This document shows positions 41,771 through 50,195 of a DNA stretch of 64,000 nucleotides, one piece after another. Below the pieces are notes generated by a model, which was not told the DNA's origin, searched no databases, and saw nothing but the letters and a program-made list of their open reading frames with translations. The stretch lies in the NCBI RefSeq assembly GCF_003755175.1, contig NZ_RKHX01000001.1, positions 744,001 through 808,000 on the forward strand, given 5' to 3'. This DNA is from Cellulomonas sp. PhB150 (lineage in GTDB: Bacteria; Actinomycetota; Actinomycetes; Actinomycetales; Cellulomonadaceae). Numbering within the stretch: the stretch's first letter is position 1; each line of letters starts with the position of its first letter. Made by a program: the position numbers and the translations under genes.

Positions 41771-42091
41771 GTGATCACCCTTCGACGACGTCCGACGACA
41801 TGCCGCACGAACGACTCGACGCCGAGCACGAAGTTCTGCCCGCGCTGCGGCGGTCCGAGCACGTGGGTCCGCCGTGAGGCCGGGCCGCAGAGCGACGGGG
41901 ACTCCCTCGCACGTACTGCCTGCGGGCGCTGCGCACCGGCCCTGGCCGCGTGGCTCGACGAGGGGCGCGATCCCGACGCCTTCGTCGACGTCACGCTCGC
42001 TGCGCCGTGGCGCGCAGCGCTGGACCATTTCGACGGCCTGGCGGATGCGGCGGCCCGCGACGAGGTCAGATCGCTCGTGCCCACGGCCTGA
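41771..42091 (+). CDS. Small zinc-ribbon protein of unknown function
   Basis: A 106-residue protein with FCPRCGGPSTW and ACGRCAPALAAW, two CxxC pairs about 27 residues apart that can hold one Zn2+. The rest is helical and acidic (WLDEGRDPDAFVDVTLA, ALDHFDGLADAAARDEV). I recognise no named family. The open frame extends far upstream, but the GTG at 41771 is chosen because TAGCGT lies seven bases before it. Zinc ribbons of this size often bind nucleic acid or act as scaffolds; no function can be assigned. Confidence 0.6.
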   Translation: MITLRRRPTTCRTNDSTPSTKFCPRCGGPSTWVRREAGPQSDGDSLARTACGRCAPALAAWLDEGRDPDAFVDVTLAAPWRAALDHFDGLADAAARDEVRSLVPTA

Positions 42092-42173
42092 CCGTCGACG
42101 CACGTGCGCCCTGTTGTCGGCGCTGACCAGGCCCGATAGCGTCCTCCCATCGTCATCCGACCGAGGGGGCACC

Positions 42174-43028
42174 ATGGCAGCGGACCAGGCTCACGACGAA
42201 GATCGCGGCGGTCTGCGCGGGTTCCTGGCCAGGGGCGGCATCTGGCGCTGGCTCCTCGTCCTGGTCGTGTACCTGGTGATCTACGAGCTCGCGAGCGTGG
42301 TCGCCGGGAAGGTCGGGGGCCACTACGTCGACGACGACCTGCTCAGCAGCGTCGGGTCCGTGTTCTTCCAGGTCACGTTCGCACTCATCGTGGGCGCGAT
42401 CGTCCTGATCGCGTTCACGGCGTACATGGGGTGGGGCAGCGAGGTGTTCGGGCGGCAGCGCGTCTACCGGTCGTGGTGGATGTGGCTCGGCCCCGTCATC
42501 GTGCTGATCCCGATCGTCCTGCGGGTGCTGGGCATCGAGTGGGGGGCGCACACGACCGAGATCGTCGTCGCGATCATGGTGACCGGGCTCCTGATCGGCT
42601 TCGTCGAGGAGCTCGCCTACCGGGGCATCGGCGTCAAGATGGTCCGCGACGGCGGTCACCGCGAGTGGGTGGTCGCAGCGGTGACCTCGCTCTTCTTCGG
42701 ACTCTCCCACCTGTCGAACCTGATCGGCGGGCAGTCGGGCCAGACCGTGGGCGGCACGGTCGTCTACACGATCGCGTTCGGCGTCCTCATGTACCTCACG
42801 CTGCGCACCACGGGCTTCCTGGTCGGCGCGATGCTCCTGCACGGGCTGACCGACCCCACGACCATCCTCGCGACGGGCGCCATCGACGAGGTCAAGACGG
42901 GTGCGGCCGCGAACTCGATGCTGACCGGCGCGGCCGGCTTCACCGTCCTCGTGATCCTCGCCGGGTACGTGCTGCTCATCTTCATCCGCGGCCGCGTCAC
43001 GGATCGTCGCGCTGCTCAGGTGGCGTAG
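42174..43028 (+). CDS. CPBP-family intramembrane protease (Abi/CAAX type)
   Basis: A 284-residue membrane protein with about eight helices. LIGFVEELAYRGIGVKMVRD carries the EE-x3-R motif, ALIVGAIVLIAFTAYMG and VAAVTSLFFGLSHLSNLIGG the FxxxH motif, and LVGAMLLHGLTDPTTI the second conserved His. These glutamates and histidines form the metal-like active site of CPBP proteases, which cut or modify membrane peptides and in some bacteria protect against self-made bacteriocins. ATG 42174 follows GAGGGGG; a TAGCGT box lies upstream. The target is unknown. Confidence 0.9.
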   Translation: MAADQAHDEDRGGLRGFLARGGIWRWLLVLVVYLVIYELASVVAGKVGGHYVDDDLLSSVGSVFFQVTFALIVGAIVLIAFTAYMGWGSEVFGRQRVYRSWWMWLGPVIVLIPIVLRVLGIEWGAHTTEIVVAIMVTGLLIGFVEELAYRGIGVKMVRDGGHREWVVAAVTSLFFGLSHLSNLIGGQSGQTVGGTVVYTIAFGVLMYLTLRTTGFLVGAMLLHGLTDPTTILATGAIDEVKTGAAANSMLTGAAGFTVLVILAGYVLLIFIRGRVTDRRAAQVA

Positions 43029-43053
43029 CGCGCGTCACGATGCGGACCGACCG

Positions 43054-44094
43054 GTGAGCCAGCTCGAGGACGTCGTCGACGACCTCTACTCCGGCCCGCT
43101 GTCGGAGTTCGTCGCCCGTCGCACCGCCGCGGTGAAGGCCGCCCGGTCCGCCAAGGACCGCGGGCTCGCCACCGCCATCGGTGAGCTGCGCAAGCCGACG
43201 GTCTCGGCGTGGCTCGCCAACCTCCTGGTGCGTGACCAGCCCGACGTGGCAGAGCAGATCGTGGCGCTGGGCGCGGGGCTGCGCGAGGCCGAGCGGTCGC
43301 TGGACGGACCGGCTCTGCGACAGCTCTCGTCCCAGCGGCGCCAGCTCGTCCGGTCCATGGTCGCGCGGGCGCGGACCCTCGCGCAGGCGGAGGGTGCCGC
43401 CGTGGGCGAGAGCGCGGTGCACGAGCTGGAGACGACGCTCGCCGCTGCCCTTGCCGACCCCGAGACCGCCCGCGAGGTCGTCTCCGGCCGACTCACCGGT
43501 CCCCGCGAGCACGTCGGGTTCGGTGGGACCGACGCTTCCGAGCAGTCGGCCTCCACGCCGTCGTCGCGACGAGCGGACACGCCGGCACCGACCCCGACGG
43601 CCCGGGCCGGCGGCAGGTTGCGGCTCGTCGGCGACGCCGAGCGAGCACCGAAGGCGACCGGACGGACGCCCGGCCTGGCGTCCGGCCCGAGCCCGGAGGA
43701 GCACCGCCGGGCCCGACGCGAGGAGCGGGAGCGGCGCGTGCGTGACGAGGCCCGCGCTGCGTGGGAGCAGGCCGACCGGGCGGTGCAGGAGGCGCTGCAG
43801 CGCACGGAGGCTGCTGCGGGGGTGCGCGACGAGAGCGCCGCGCAGACCGCGCGGGCCGAGGAGGCCGCCGAGCGGGCGCACGCGTCGGAGGAGGACCTCG
43901 TCGAGGAGCTCGCCGAGGTGCGGCGCCGGTTGACGGCGGCGGGCAAGGCAGCGACCGCTGCCGACAAGGCGCTCGCGACGAGCCAGCAGACGCTGCGCGC
44001 CGACGAGAAGGACGTCGCGGCCGCGGACCGCGCGCTCCGACGCGCGCAGGATCAGCTGCTGGCCGCCGCCGAGTCGCTCGACCAGCACGCCTGA
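43054..44094 (+). CDS. Actinobacterial coiled-coil protein of unknown function
   Basis: A 346-residue soluble protein. The N-terminal 120 residues (LYSGPLSEFVARRTAAVKAA, ELRKPTVSAWLANLLVRDQP, RRQLVRSMVARARTLAQAEG) match an uncharacterised actinobacterial family that I know only as hypothetical. A Ser/Pro/Thr linker (about 150-205) leads to a long Ala/Glu/Arg coiled coil to the end (EARAAWEQADRAVQEALQRT, AAGKAATAADKALATSQQTL). It may be a structural or nucleoid-associated factor, but nothing in the sequence proves this. It starts with GTG; the peptide operon follows after about 150 bases. Confidence 0.75.
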   Translation: MSQLEDVVDDLYSGPLSEFVARRTAAVKAARSAKDRGLATAIGELRKPTVSAWLANLLVRDQPDVAEQIVALGAGLREAERSLDGPALRQLSSQRRQLVRSMVARARTLAQAEGAAVGESAVHELETTLAAALADPETAREVVSGRLTGPREHVGFGGTDASEQSASTPSSRRADTPAPTPTARAGGRLRLVGDAERAPKATGRTPGLASGPSPEEHRRARREERERRVRDEARAAWEQADRAVQEALQRTEAAAGVRDESAAQTARAEEAAERAHASEEDLVEELAEVRRRLTAAGKAATAADKALATSQQTLRADEKDVAAADRALRRAQDQLLAAAESLDQHA

Positions 44095-44172
44095 CGACCG
44101 GGTGCCGCCCAGCCGTCGGGGGCGCGGCGTGCAGCCCGCGCAGGGAGCGCACGCCGAACGGCGCGATGTGCG

Positions 44173-44211
44173 GCTGCTCGATACGCTCGCGGAGCGACAT
44201 GGTCGAGCAGC
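44173..44211 (+). promoter_or_regulatory. Nested inverted repeat with -10 box before the repeat-peptide operon
   Basis: GCTGCTCGA (44173-44181) and TCGAGCAGC (44203-44211) are perfect 9-bp arms. Between them lie a TANNNT box, TACGCT (44182-44187), and a smaller CGCTC-gcg-GAGCG hairpin. This could be an operator straddling the promoter, an RNA hairpin in the leader, or the terminator of the upstream gene. The first gene of the operon starts at 44247. Confidence 0.5.
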
Positions 44212-44246
44212 GGCGCAGTCGCGTCACGCAAGACGAAGGGACGACG

Positions 44247-44492
44247 ATGGGCATCAACGACGACGACATCAGCACCGAGGCGCCCGCGGCGGGTGAGGGC
44301 ACGGCCGACGGCGGCGCCAACCCGAGCGGGCACGACGGCGGCGCGGACGGCTCGGCGGGCGAAGGCACGGCCGACGGCGGCGCCAACCCCAGCGGCCACG
44401 ACGGCGGCGCGGACGGCTCGGCGGGCGAAGGCACGGCCGACGGCGGCGCCAACCCCAGCGGCCACGACGGCGGCGCCGACGGCTCGGCGTGA
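44247..44492 (+). CDS. Repeat peptide, candidate RiPP precursor
   Basis: An 81-residue hydrophilic peptide: a 15-residue acidic start (MGINDDDISTEAPAA), then three amino-acid-identical 22-residue repeats that fill the rest. Each repeat begins GEGTADGG and contains NPSGHDGGADGSA; it has one His, one Asn and three Asp and no Cys, Lys, Arg or aromatic residue. No signal peptide is seen. AAGGGA precedes the ATG. The stop overlaps the start of a JmjC-like cupin oxygenase (GTGATG), so the two are made together. The repeats look like multiple cores of a modified peptide, with His, Asn or Asp as hydroxylation targets. I know no described family that matches. Confidence 0.8.
   Translation: MGINDDDISTEAPAAGEGTADGGANPSGHDGGADGSAGEGTADGGANPSGHDGGADGSAGEGTADGGANPSGHDGGADGSA
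44292..44489 (+). repeat. Three 66-bp tandem repeats coding identical 22-residue units
   Basis: Units lie at 44292-44357, 44358-44423 and 44424-44489. Unit 1 differs from unit 2 at four bases and unit 2 from unit 3 at one; all five changes are synonymous third-position changes. Confidence 0.97.
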
Positions 44493-45733
44493 TGGCTGGT
44501 TCGAGCACCGGCCGGGGGTCCGCCCTCGGCCGGTGCCTCGGCACGTCGCCGGAGACCTTCGCACGTGACCACTGGGGCACGGCGCCGTTGCTCTCCCGGG
44601 CCGGCACCCTGGGCGACGGCGGGTTCACGGACCTGTTCTCCGTGGAGGCCGTCGACGAGCTCGTCGCCCGCCGGGGTGTCCGCACGCCGTTCGTGCGCAT
44701 GGCCAAGGAGGGCTCCGTCCTGCCGGCAGGTCGGTTCACGGGCCCGGCTGGTTACGGCGCCGAGGTCGGCGACCAGCTCTCGAGCGAGAAGGTCCTGGCC
44801 GAGTTCGGCGCCGGCGCCACGATCGTGCTCCAGGGCCTGCACCGCCTGTGGCCTCCCCTGATCGACTTCACCAGGCGGCTCGTCGCCGAGATCGGGCACC
44901 CCGCCCAGGTCAACGCGTACGTGACGCCGCCGTCGTCGCGCGGCTTCGACGCGCACTACGACACGCACGACGTGTTCGTCCTGCAGGTCGCCGGCGAGAA
45001 GCACTGGAGGATCCACTCCCCCGTGCACGTCGACCCCCTCGCGGACCAGCCGTGGTCGGCGCATGCGGACGACGTCGCCCGCGCGGCACAGGGCGAGCCC
45101 GTGATCGACGCGGTCCTGACCGCGGGCGACGCGCTCTACCTGCCGCGAGGCTGGATCCACTCCGCCGAGGCCCTGGGCGACACCTCGGTGCACCTCACCG
45201 TCGGGATGTCGGCGTACACACGTGCCGACGTCGTCGACGCCCTGCTCGGTCTCGTCGGCGACACCCCTGCCCTGCGCTCCTCCCTCCCGCTCGGCGTCGA
45301 CGTCTCGGACCCGGAGGAGCTGCGCCCGATCGTCGATTCCGTGCTGGCGGACCTTGCCAACGCCCTCGCGCAGCGATCCGACCGGGCGGCCGAGCTGGTC
45401 GCCAAGGGGCTCGGCTCGCGGTTCGAGCAGCAGACCCGGCCCGAACCGGTCGGCCCCGTGCAGACCCTCGCGGCGGCGGCCCTCCTCACGACGACCCACC
45501 GCGTGCGGCTGCGGGAGGCGCTCGGCGCATCGGTCGAGGACGCTGACGACACGGTGCGCCTGAGGGCCCGCGGGCGAGCACTGGTGTTCCCTGCCGAGGC
45601 GGGGCCGGCACTGCGCCACCTGCTCACCGGCGAGCCGGTGGCCGTCGGCGACCTGCCCGGGCTCGACGCCGCGAGCGCCGTGGTCGTGGCTCGACGCCTC
45701 CTGCGCGAGGGGTACGTGGTGACGGCGGGGTGA
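44489..45733 (+). CDS. JmjC-like cupin protein (cupin_4 / ribosomal-oxygenase type)
   Basis: A 414-residue protein of the Fe(II)/2-oxoglutarate oxygenase family that includes bacterial RoxA/YcfD and human MINA53/NO66, which hydroxylate Arg or His side chains. The cupin core spans about residues 100-240. Metal ligands are His156 and Asp158 in FDAHYDTHDVFVLQVAGEKH and His224 in ALYLPRGWIHSAEAL. The C-terminal half (about 240-414) fits the dimerisation and winged-helix parts of this family. The start is GTG 44489 or ATG 44492; both overlap the stop of the repeat peptide, and the gene's own stop overlaps the ferredoxin-like gene. By context the repeat peptide is its likeliest substrate. Confidence 0.88.
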   Translation: MMAGSSTGRGSALGRCLGTSPETFARDHWGTAPLLSRAGTLGDGGFTDLFSVEAVDELVARRGVRTPFVRMAKEGSVLPAGRFTGPAGYGAEVGDQLSSEKVLAEFGAGATIVLQGLHRLWPPLIDFTRRLVAEIGHPAQVNAYVTPPSSRGFDAHYDTHDVFVLQVAGEKHWRIHSPVHVDPLADQPWSAHADDVARAAQGEPVIDAVLTAGDALYLPRGWIHSAEALGDTSVHLTVGMSAYTRADVVDALLGLVGDTPALRSSLPLGVDVSDPEELRPIVDSVLADLANALAQRSDRAAELVAKGLGSRFEQQTRPEPVGPVQTLAAAALLTTTHRVRLREALGASVEDADDTVRLRARGRALVFPAEAGPALRHLLTGEPVAVGDLPGLDAASAVVVARRLLREGYVVTAG

Positions 45734-46656
45734 GTGCCGAAGCGCCGCTCTGGGCACCCTGCAGCGACCGGTCGCGGGAGCGCGCCGACCCGCTGGCCGG
45801 GACCGGGTCGCACGGCGACACCTGGTTCCTGGTGGAGAGCTCGGGCGGGTGGGGGCGGCACGCCTTCCTCGACCCGCCGGCCGACGTCGAGCTCGGGCGC
45901 GCGCTCGTGCGCCGCATCGAGGGCGCGGGCACCCGCCCCCTCGCGATCCGCCGCGTCGGGCGTCGCCCGCGGCAGACCTCGACCCGCTGGGCCTTCGTCG
46001 ACTCCCGGGCCGGGCAGGAGGCGATCGTGTGGGGCGAGGTCGACGACCCCCGGGACCTGCTCGACGTGCCGCTCGACGGCTCCGCAGGGACGCCCTCGGA
46101 GCGACCGGTCTTCGCCGTCTGCACCCATGCGCGCCACGACCAGTGCTGCGCGGTGCGCGGCCGCCCCGTGGCCGCCCGCCTCGCGGAGCACTACCCCGAC
46201 GAGACGTGGGAGTGCTCGCACCTCGGCGGCGACCGGTTCGCCGGCACCATGGTCGTGCTGCCGCACGGGCTGTACTACGGCCGGGTCGACGACGCCGACG
46301 CGCTGGATGTCGCGACCGCCCACGGACGCGGCGAGGTGCTCCCGCACCTCCTGAGAGGGCGCAGCTCGTTCTCCCACGCGGTCCAGGCCGCTCAGCACGC
46401 TGCCCGGTCCCGGTTCGGCGACAACCGCATCACCTCCTACGCCCCGCTGCGTGAGGAGCGAAGCGGCCGGACCTGGTTCGTGGAGCTCGCCACTCCCGAC
46501 GGGTCGCTCGACGTCACGCTCGAGGAGGCGGGGTCGCCGCCCCTGCTGTCCACCTGTGCGGCGACTCGCGCCATCGCCGTCCCCCAGCTCGTCGTGGTGC
46601 AGGTCGGCCCGCACCGACCCGGGGATGGCGTTCGGCGTGCCGCACCCGAGGGCTGA
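45730..46656 (+). CDS. Sucrase/ferredoxin-like protein (Apd1/Aim32-type thioredoxin-like ferredoxin)
   Basis: A 308-residue soluble protein of the sucrase/ferredoxin-like family. The key region is VCTHARHDQCCAVRGRPVAA then ETWECSHLGGDRFAGTMVVL: Cys and His residues in a CxH...CC and CSHxGG arrangement as in yeast Apd1, which holds a [2Fe-2S] cluster. The N-terminal third (DTWFLVESSGGWGRHAF) and the PHGLYYGRV segment are also typical. It starts with GTG inside the cupin stop (GTGA), so it is the third coupled gene of the operon. It probably moves electrons, perhaps for a second modification of the repeat peptide or to keep the oxygenase iron reduced. Confidence 0.85.
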   Translation: MSAEAPLWAPCSDRSRERADPLAGTGSHGDTWFLVESSGGWGRHAFLDPPADVELGRALVRRIEGAGTRPLAIRRVGRRPRQTSTRWAFVDSRAGQEAIVWGEVDDPRDLLDVPLDGSAGTPSERPVFAVCTHARHDQCCAVRGRPVAARLAEHYPDETWECSHLGGDRFAGTMVVLPHGLYYGRVDDADALDVATAHGRGEVLPHLLRGRSSFSHAVQAAQHAARSRFGDNRITSYAPLREERSGRTWFVELATPDGSLDVTLEEAGSPPLLSTCAATRAIAVPQLVVVQVGPHRPGDGVRRAAPEG

Positions 46657-46687
46657 CCCAGCGGCAGCTGACCTCCGCGGCGCGGAC

Positions 46688-46709
46688 GTCCGGGCCTCAC
46701 GTCCCGGAC
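46688..46709 (+). terminator. Hairpin after the repeat-peptide operon
   Basis: GTCCGGG and CCCGGAC are perfect 7-bp arms around an eight-base loop, starting 32 bases past the ferredoxin-like stop. Confidence 0.5.
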
Positions 46710-46818
46710 CGGGCATCTCGTTCACCAGGCAGAGTGCCTTGACGAACTGCCCGCTTTGGGGCCATCTGGGACCAGGGCACGACTCTGCGACGGCGCAGGA
46801 CCGACGACCGGGGGCGCG

Positions 46819-49800
46819 ATGCGGGTTGCGGGCACGTGGAGGGAGCGGCGCCGCGCGACGGCGTGCGCGGCTGCGGTCGCGCTCGTCGCCGCCGCACTTC
46901 TGACGCCTGCAGCGGTCGCTCCGGCCATGGCGGCCTCGCCGCCGGACACGGTCGACACCGGCGACCCGCCACCGCCCGCGGACCCGACGACTCCCGGCGG
47001 CCTGGAGCAGGCGACTCCGGTCCCGGACGACAGCGTCGTCGAGATGCCGCCCCCGGCCTCCCCGGGCATCGTTGCGAATGCGAACACCGTCAAGATGGCC
47101 TGGGTCGGAGCGCCGAGCGATCGGCCGGCCGACGCGGCTCTCCTCACCCTTCAAGCCGCTCTGAACGCAGCGCCTGCCGGGGCCACGGTCTCCTTCGACC
47201 CGAACGACTACGCGTTCACGGGTGCCCTCACGGTGCCGCGGGCGGTGACGCTCGACAGCAGCGCCGCGTCGATGCTCTACACCCGGGTCACGGTCAGCGG
47301 CGGCGGCCTGGCGCTGGACGACGACGTCACCATCGCCGCCGCCAACACCGGCGCCGTGATCACCGTCACGGCGGCGAACGCGGTCCTGACCGACGTGACC
47401 ATCCGCAACCCGACCCCTGTGCTGCGACCTATCGGCGTCCAGCTCGGAGCAGGCGTCACGGGCGTCGTCATCGACGGGCTCGACGTGGACGGCGCGGGTC
47501 AGGCGTCGTCGTACGGCGTCAACCTCACGACTGGCGCTGCGACCGTGACCGATCCCACGATCGCGGGTGTCGCCTCTGGCGTCGTCGTCACCGCGGCCTC
47601 GGCGGCGGCCGGTATCACCGTGCGCGGCGGCTCGATCGCTGCGGTCACCGCCGGAATTGCTCTTGGCTCCGCCACCGGCCCCACGGTCGACGGCGTCGAC
47701 GTCAGCGGGCCTGCGGGCGCGGGAACGGGGATCGACCTGGCGAGCTCGACGGGCGCCGTCGTCGAGGCCGTCACCGTGCATGGTTTCGCCCGCGGCATCG
47801 GCACATCGCCGACGAATGCCGGCGCCGGCGCGACGATCACGGACGCGGTCGTCGACGGCAGCGGCCGCGAGGGCATCGCCCTCGGTTCGACGAGCGGCGC
47901 CGAGGTCACCGATGCCACGATCACGCTGACGGGAGCGGTGCAGACCACTGGCATCCTCACGCTGCTGGCCACGGGCGTGGTGATCGAGAGCCCCACGATC
48001 TCGGGCGCGATGTACGGCATCACGACCAGCGCCGCGAACACCGGCGCTGGACCGACGATCACCTCACCGACGATCACCGCCTTCGGTGGCATCACGCTCG
48101 GCTCGACGAAGGACGCGCTCGTCACCGACGCCGTGCTCGACAGCGGGACGTGGAGCGGGGGCACGGGGATCAACATCGTCAACGCCGGGCGCGTGACGAT
48201 CTCGGACGTGACCGCCTCGGGCTTCCTCTACGGGATCGCCTCGCAGTCGACGATCGATCCGGCATCGAACCGCGTCGACATCTCGATCTCCGACGTCCAC
48301 GTCGACGGAGCACCGAGCGCGTCGCACGGCGTCTCTCTGTACGACGTGGAGAACGCGACCGTCTCGCGCCTCACTGCGGACCTGACCGGGACCGGCCTCG
48401 TCGTCCACGAGTCGCAGGACGTGCAGGCGCAGGACCTCGTCATCACGGGCCACGAGGGGCCGACCTCCGTCACGGGAGCATCGATCCTGCGCGCCTACGG
48501 CTCCCTTGACGTCGACGTGAACCGTGCCTCGATCGACGGCGGCTCGTACGGCTTCTTCTACTCGGGCACCGACGGGTCCACGGTGACCAACGCGACGGTC
48601 GAGAACCTCGTGGAGTACGGGCTGTACGGGCGCAGCGTCGCGAACCTCGACGTGAGCGCGACCACGTTCACGGGCAACTCGGCCGTCGGGCTGTTCATCG
48701 TGACGAAGCCCGAGGACGGCATCAGTCACGACATCGCGGTGCACGACGACGTCATGACGGACAACGACCACGGGATCAGCGTGCTGCAGGGCACCACCGG
48801 AACGCGCATCACCGGGAACACCGTCAGCGGCCAGCCCGACTTCGTCGTCGCCGGCCCTGCACACGACCTGCTGGTCGCCGACAACGCGGTCGACCAGGTC
48901 GGCACCGCCGACGACGCTGCCATCACCGTCGCGCCGCTGTGGGAGGACGGCGCCCTGGCCGGCTCGTACTCCTCGTCGAACGTGCATGTGGCCCGGAACG
49001 TGTTCTCCGGCACGGGTACCTGGCTCCAGGTCGGCACCGCCGACCCTGACGCCGAGGCGGCGACGCGCCGGACCCTGCGCGACGACGTCCTCGTCACCGG
49101 CAACACCTTCCCTGCGGGCTCGACCGCAGTGCGCACGTTCGGCAACGCCGTCGTCGGAACGGACACGGCCACGAACGTCGCGCGCGCGCTGCCCGTCGAC
49201 GGTCCGATCGCCGTCGACGCCCGGGACCACGACGACCCCAACGACTGGGGGTCACGGTGCCGAGCGACCGGCTTCCTCGACGGCGCCTCGTACTACGACG
49301 GCGGCGGCGCAGGGGTGTACGAGCTCACCGATGCCCCCGTGCTCTACCCGATGAGCTGCATCGACCTGTCCCTCGTCGAGACCCTCGATTCCAGCACCGG
49401 CGCGCCGTTCCGCGCTGGCGACCTCGTGACCTGGGTCCTCACGCCGCACAACGACGGACCCCGTGTCGCGCCGGCCGGCTGGACGATCACCCAGCTCCTG
49501 CCCGCCGGGGTGGAGCTCGTCTCAATGACGGGTGACGGCTACACGGTCAGCGGAGCCACGGCTACGGCCACAGCAGACCTCGCCGTCGACGCCGACGGCG
49601 GCGCGCTGACCCTCACGGTGCGTCTCGTCACTCCCCCGCCCGGCCGGTCGACGATGCGCGACGTCGCCTACGTCGCGCCCGCACCCGACACCGATCTCGA
49701 CGGCGACGGCGTGGTCGACGCGATCATCGAGCGGCGGAGCCCGCTCACCGTCCCCACGATCAGGACCGACACCACGGAGTCCGCGACCGACAACGACGCC

Positions 49801-50046
49801 CAAGGCCTCTGGGAGGCGGTCGGTGCGCCGGCGCCGACCCCGACGCCGTCCCCCACCCCTGACGACCCGACACCGGCGCCCAGCGACTCGACGGCACCGA
49901 CGGCCGCGCCCGGCGAGGGCACCGGCGAGCCACCCGCGCCGATCGCTCTGACCGGTGCGGACGTCATCGGGCCCGGCCTGGTTGCCGCGGTCCTGGTCGC
50001 GGCCGGAGCCGCACTGGCGTTCCTGCGCCGCCGACGTATGCCGTGA
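46819..50046 (+). CDS. Large sortase-anchored parallel beta-helix surface protein
   Basis: A 1075-residue exported protein. The signal peptide (ATACAAAVALVAAALLTPAA) ends near AMAA at about residue 40. After a Pro-rich spacer, residues about 90-800 are a right-handed beta-helix built from short repeated turns (TDVTIRNPTP, VDGVDVSGPAG, NVTGNT-like ITGNTVSGQPD). Residues about 860-970 resemble a DUF11-type domain (RAGDLVTWVLTPHNDGPRVA). A Pro/Thr stalk leads to a sorting signal: IALTG, a hydrophobic helix and FLRRRRMP. It may bind or act on polysaccharide, but no catalytic residues can be named. ATG 46819 is used after a GGGGG run. Confidence 0.85.
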   Translation: MRVAGTWRERRRATACAAAVALVAAALLTPAAVAPAMAASPPDTVDTGDPPPPADPTTPGGLEQATPVPDDSVVEMPPPASPGIVANANTVKMAWVGAPSDRPADAALLTLQAALNAAPAGATVSFDPNDYAFTGALTVPRAVTLDSSAASMLYTRVTVSGGGLALDDDVTIAAANTGAVITVTAANAVLTDVTIRNPTPVLRPIGVQLGAGVTGVVIDGLDVDGAGQASSYGVNLTTGAATVTDPTIAGVASGVVVTAASAAAGITVRGGSIAAVTAGIALGSATGPTVDGVDVSGPAGAGTGIDLASSTGAVVEAVTVHGFARGIGTSPTNAGAGATITDAVVDGSGREGIALGSTSGAEVTDATITLTGAVQTTGILTLLATGVVIESPTISGAMYGITTSAANTGAGPTITSPTITAFGGITLGSTKDALVTDAVLDSGTWSGGTGINIVNAGRVTISDVTASGFLYGIASQSTIDPASNRVDISISDVHVDGAPSASHGVSLYDVENATVSRLTADLTGTGLVVHESQDVQAQDLVITGHEGPTSVTGASILRAYGSLDVDVNRASIDGGSYGFFYSGTDGSTVTNATVENLVEYGLYGRSVANLDVSATTFTGNSAVGLFIVTKPEDGISHDIAVHDDVMTDNDHGISVLQGTTGTRITGNTVSGQPDFVVAGPAHDLLVADNAVDQVGTADDAAITVAPLWEDGALAGSYSSSNVHVARNVFSGTGTWLQVGTADPDAEAATRRTLRDDVLVTGNTFPAGSTAVRTFGNAVVGTDTATNVARALPVDGPIAVDARDHDDPNDWGSRCRATGFLDGASYYDGGGAGVYELTDAPVLYPMSCIDLSLVETLDSSTGAPFRAGDLVTWVLTPHNDGPRVAPAGWTITQLLPAGVELVSMTGDGYTVSGATATATADLAVDADGGALTLTVRLVTPPPGRSTMRDVAYVAPAPDTDLDGDGVVDAIIERRSPLTVPTIRTDTTESATDNDAQGLWEAVGAPAPTPTPSPTPDDPTPAPSDSTAPTAAPGEGTGEPPAPIALTGADVIGPGLVAAVLVAAGAALAFLRRRRMP

Positions 50047-50114
50047 GCCACCGCGCGATGCGGGGTCGGCACATCAGGTCCGGGCCGGCGCCGCGGCTTT
50101 CCGAACGCAAGCAA

Positions 50115-50146
50115 AGAGGCCGTCTCTCCTCAGGAGAACGGCCTCT
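50115..50146 (-). terminator. Strong terminator, probably the original terminator of tRNA-Ala
   Basis: AGAGGCCGT/ACGGCCTCT arms plus inner TCTCCT/AGGAGA arms form a long hairpin. On the minus strand it is followed by TTTGCTT. It lies just beyond the left copy of the tRNA 3' end, so before the island inserted it would have stood about 14 bases after the tRNA gene. It may now also end the beta-helix gene from the other side. Confidence 0.75.
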
Positions 50147-50159
50147 GGCCTGCTACTTC

Positions 50160-50195
<36 letters not shown>

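Noticed and set aside
44173..44211. Riboswitch upstream of the peptide operon
   Set aside because: The hairpin is simple and matches no riboswitch class I know; it is reported only as an inverted repeat.
46740..46770. Sigma-70 promoter of the beta-helix gene (TTGACG at 46738)
   Set aside because: A -35-like TTGACG is present, but the sequence 17 bases later (CCATCT) is a poor -10, so I do not list it as a feature.
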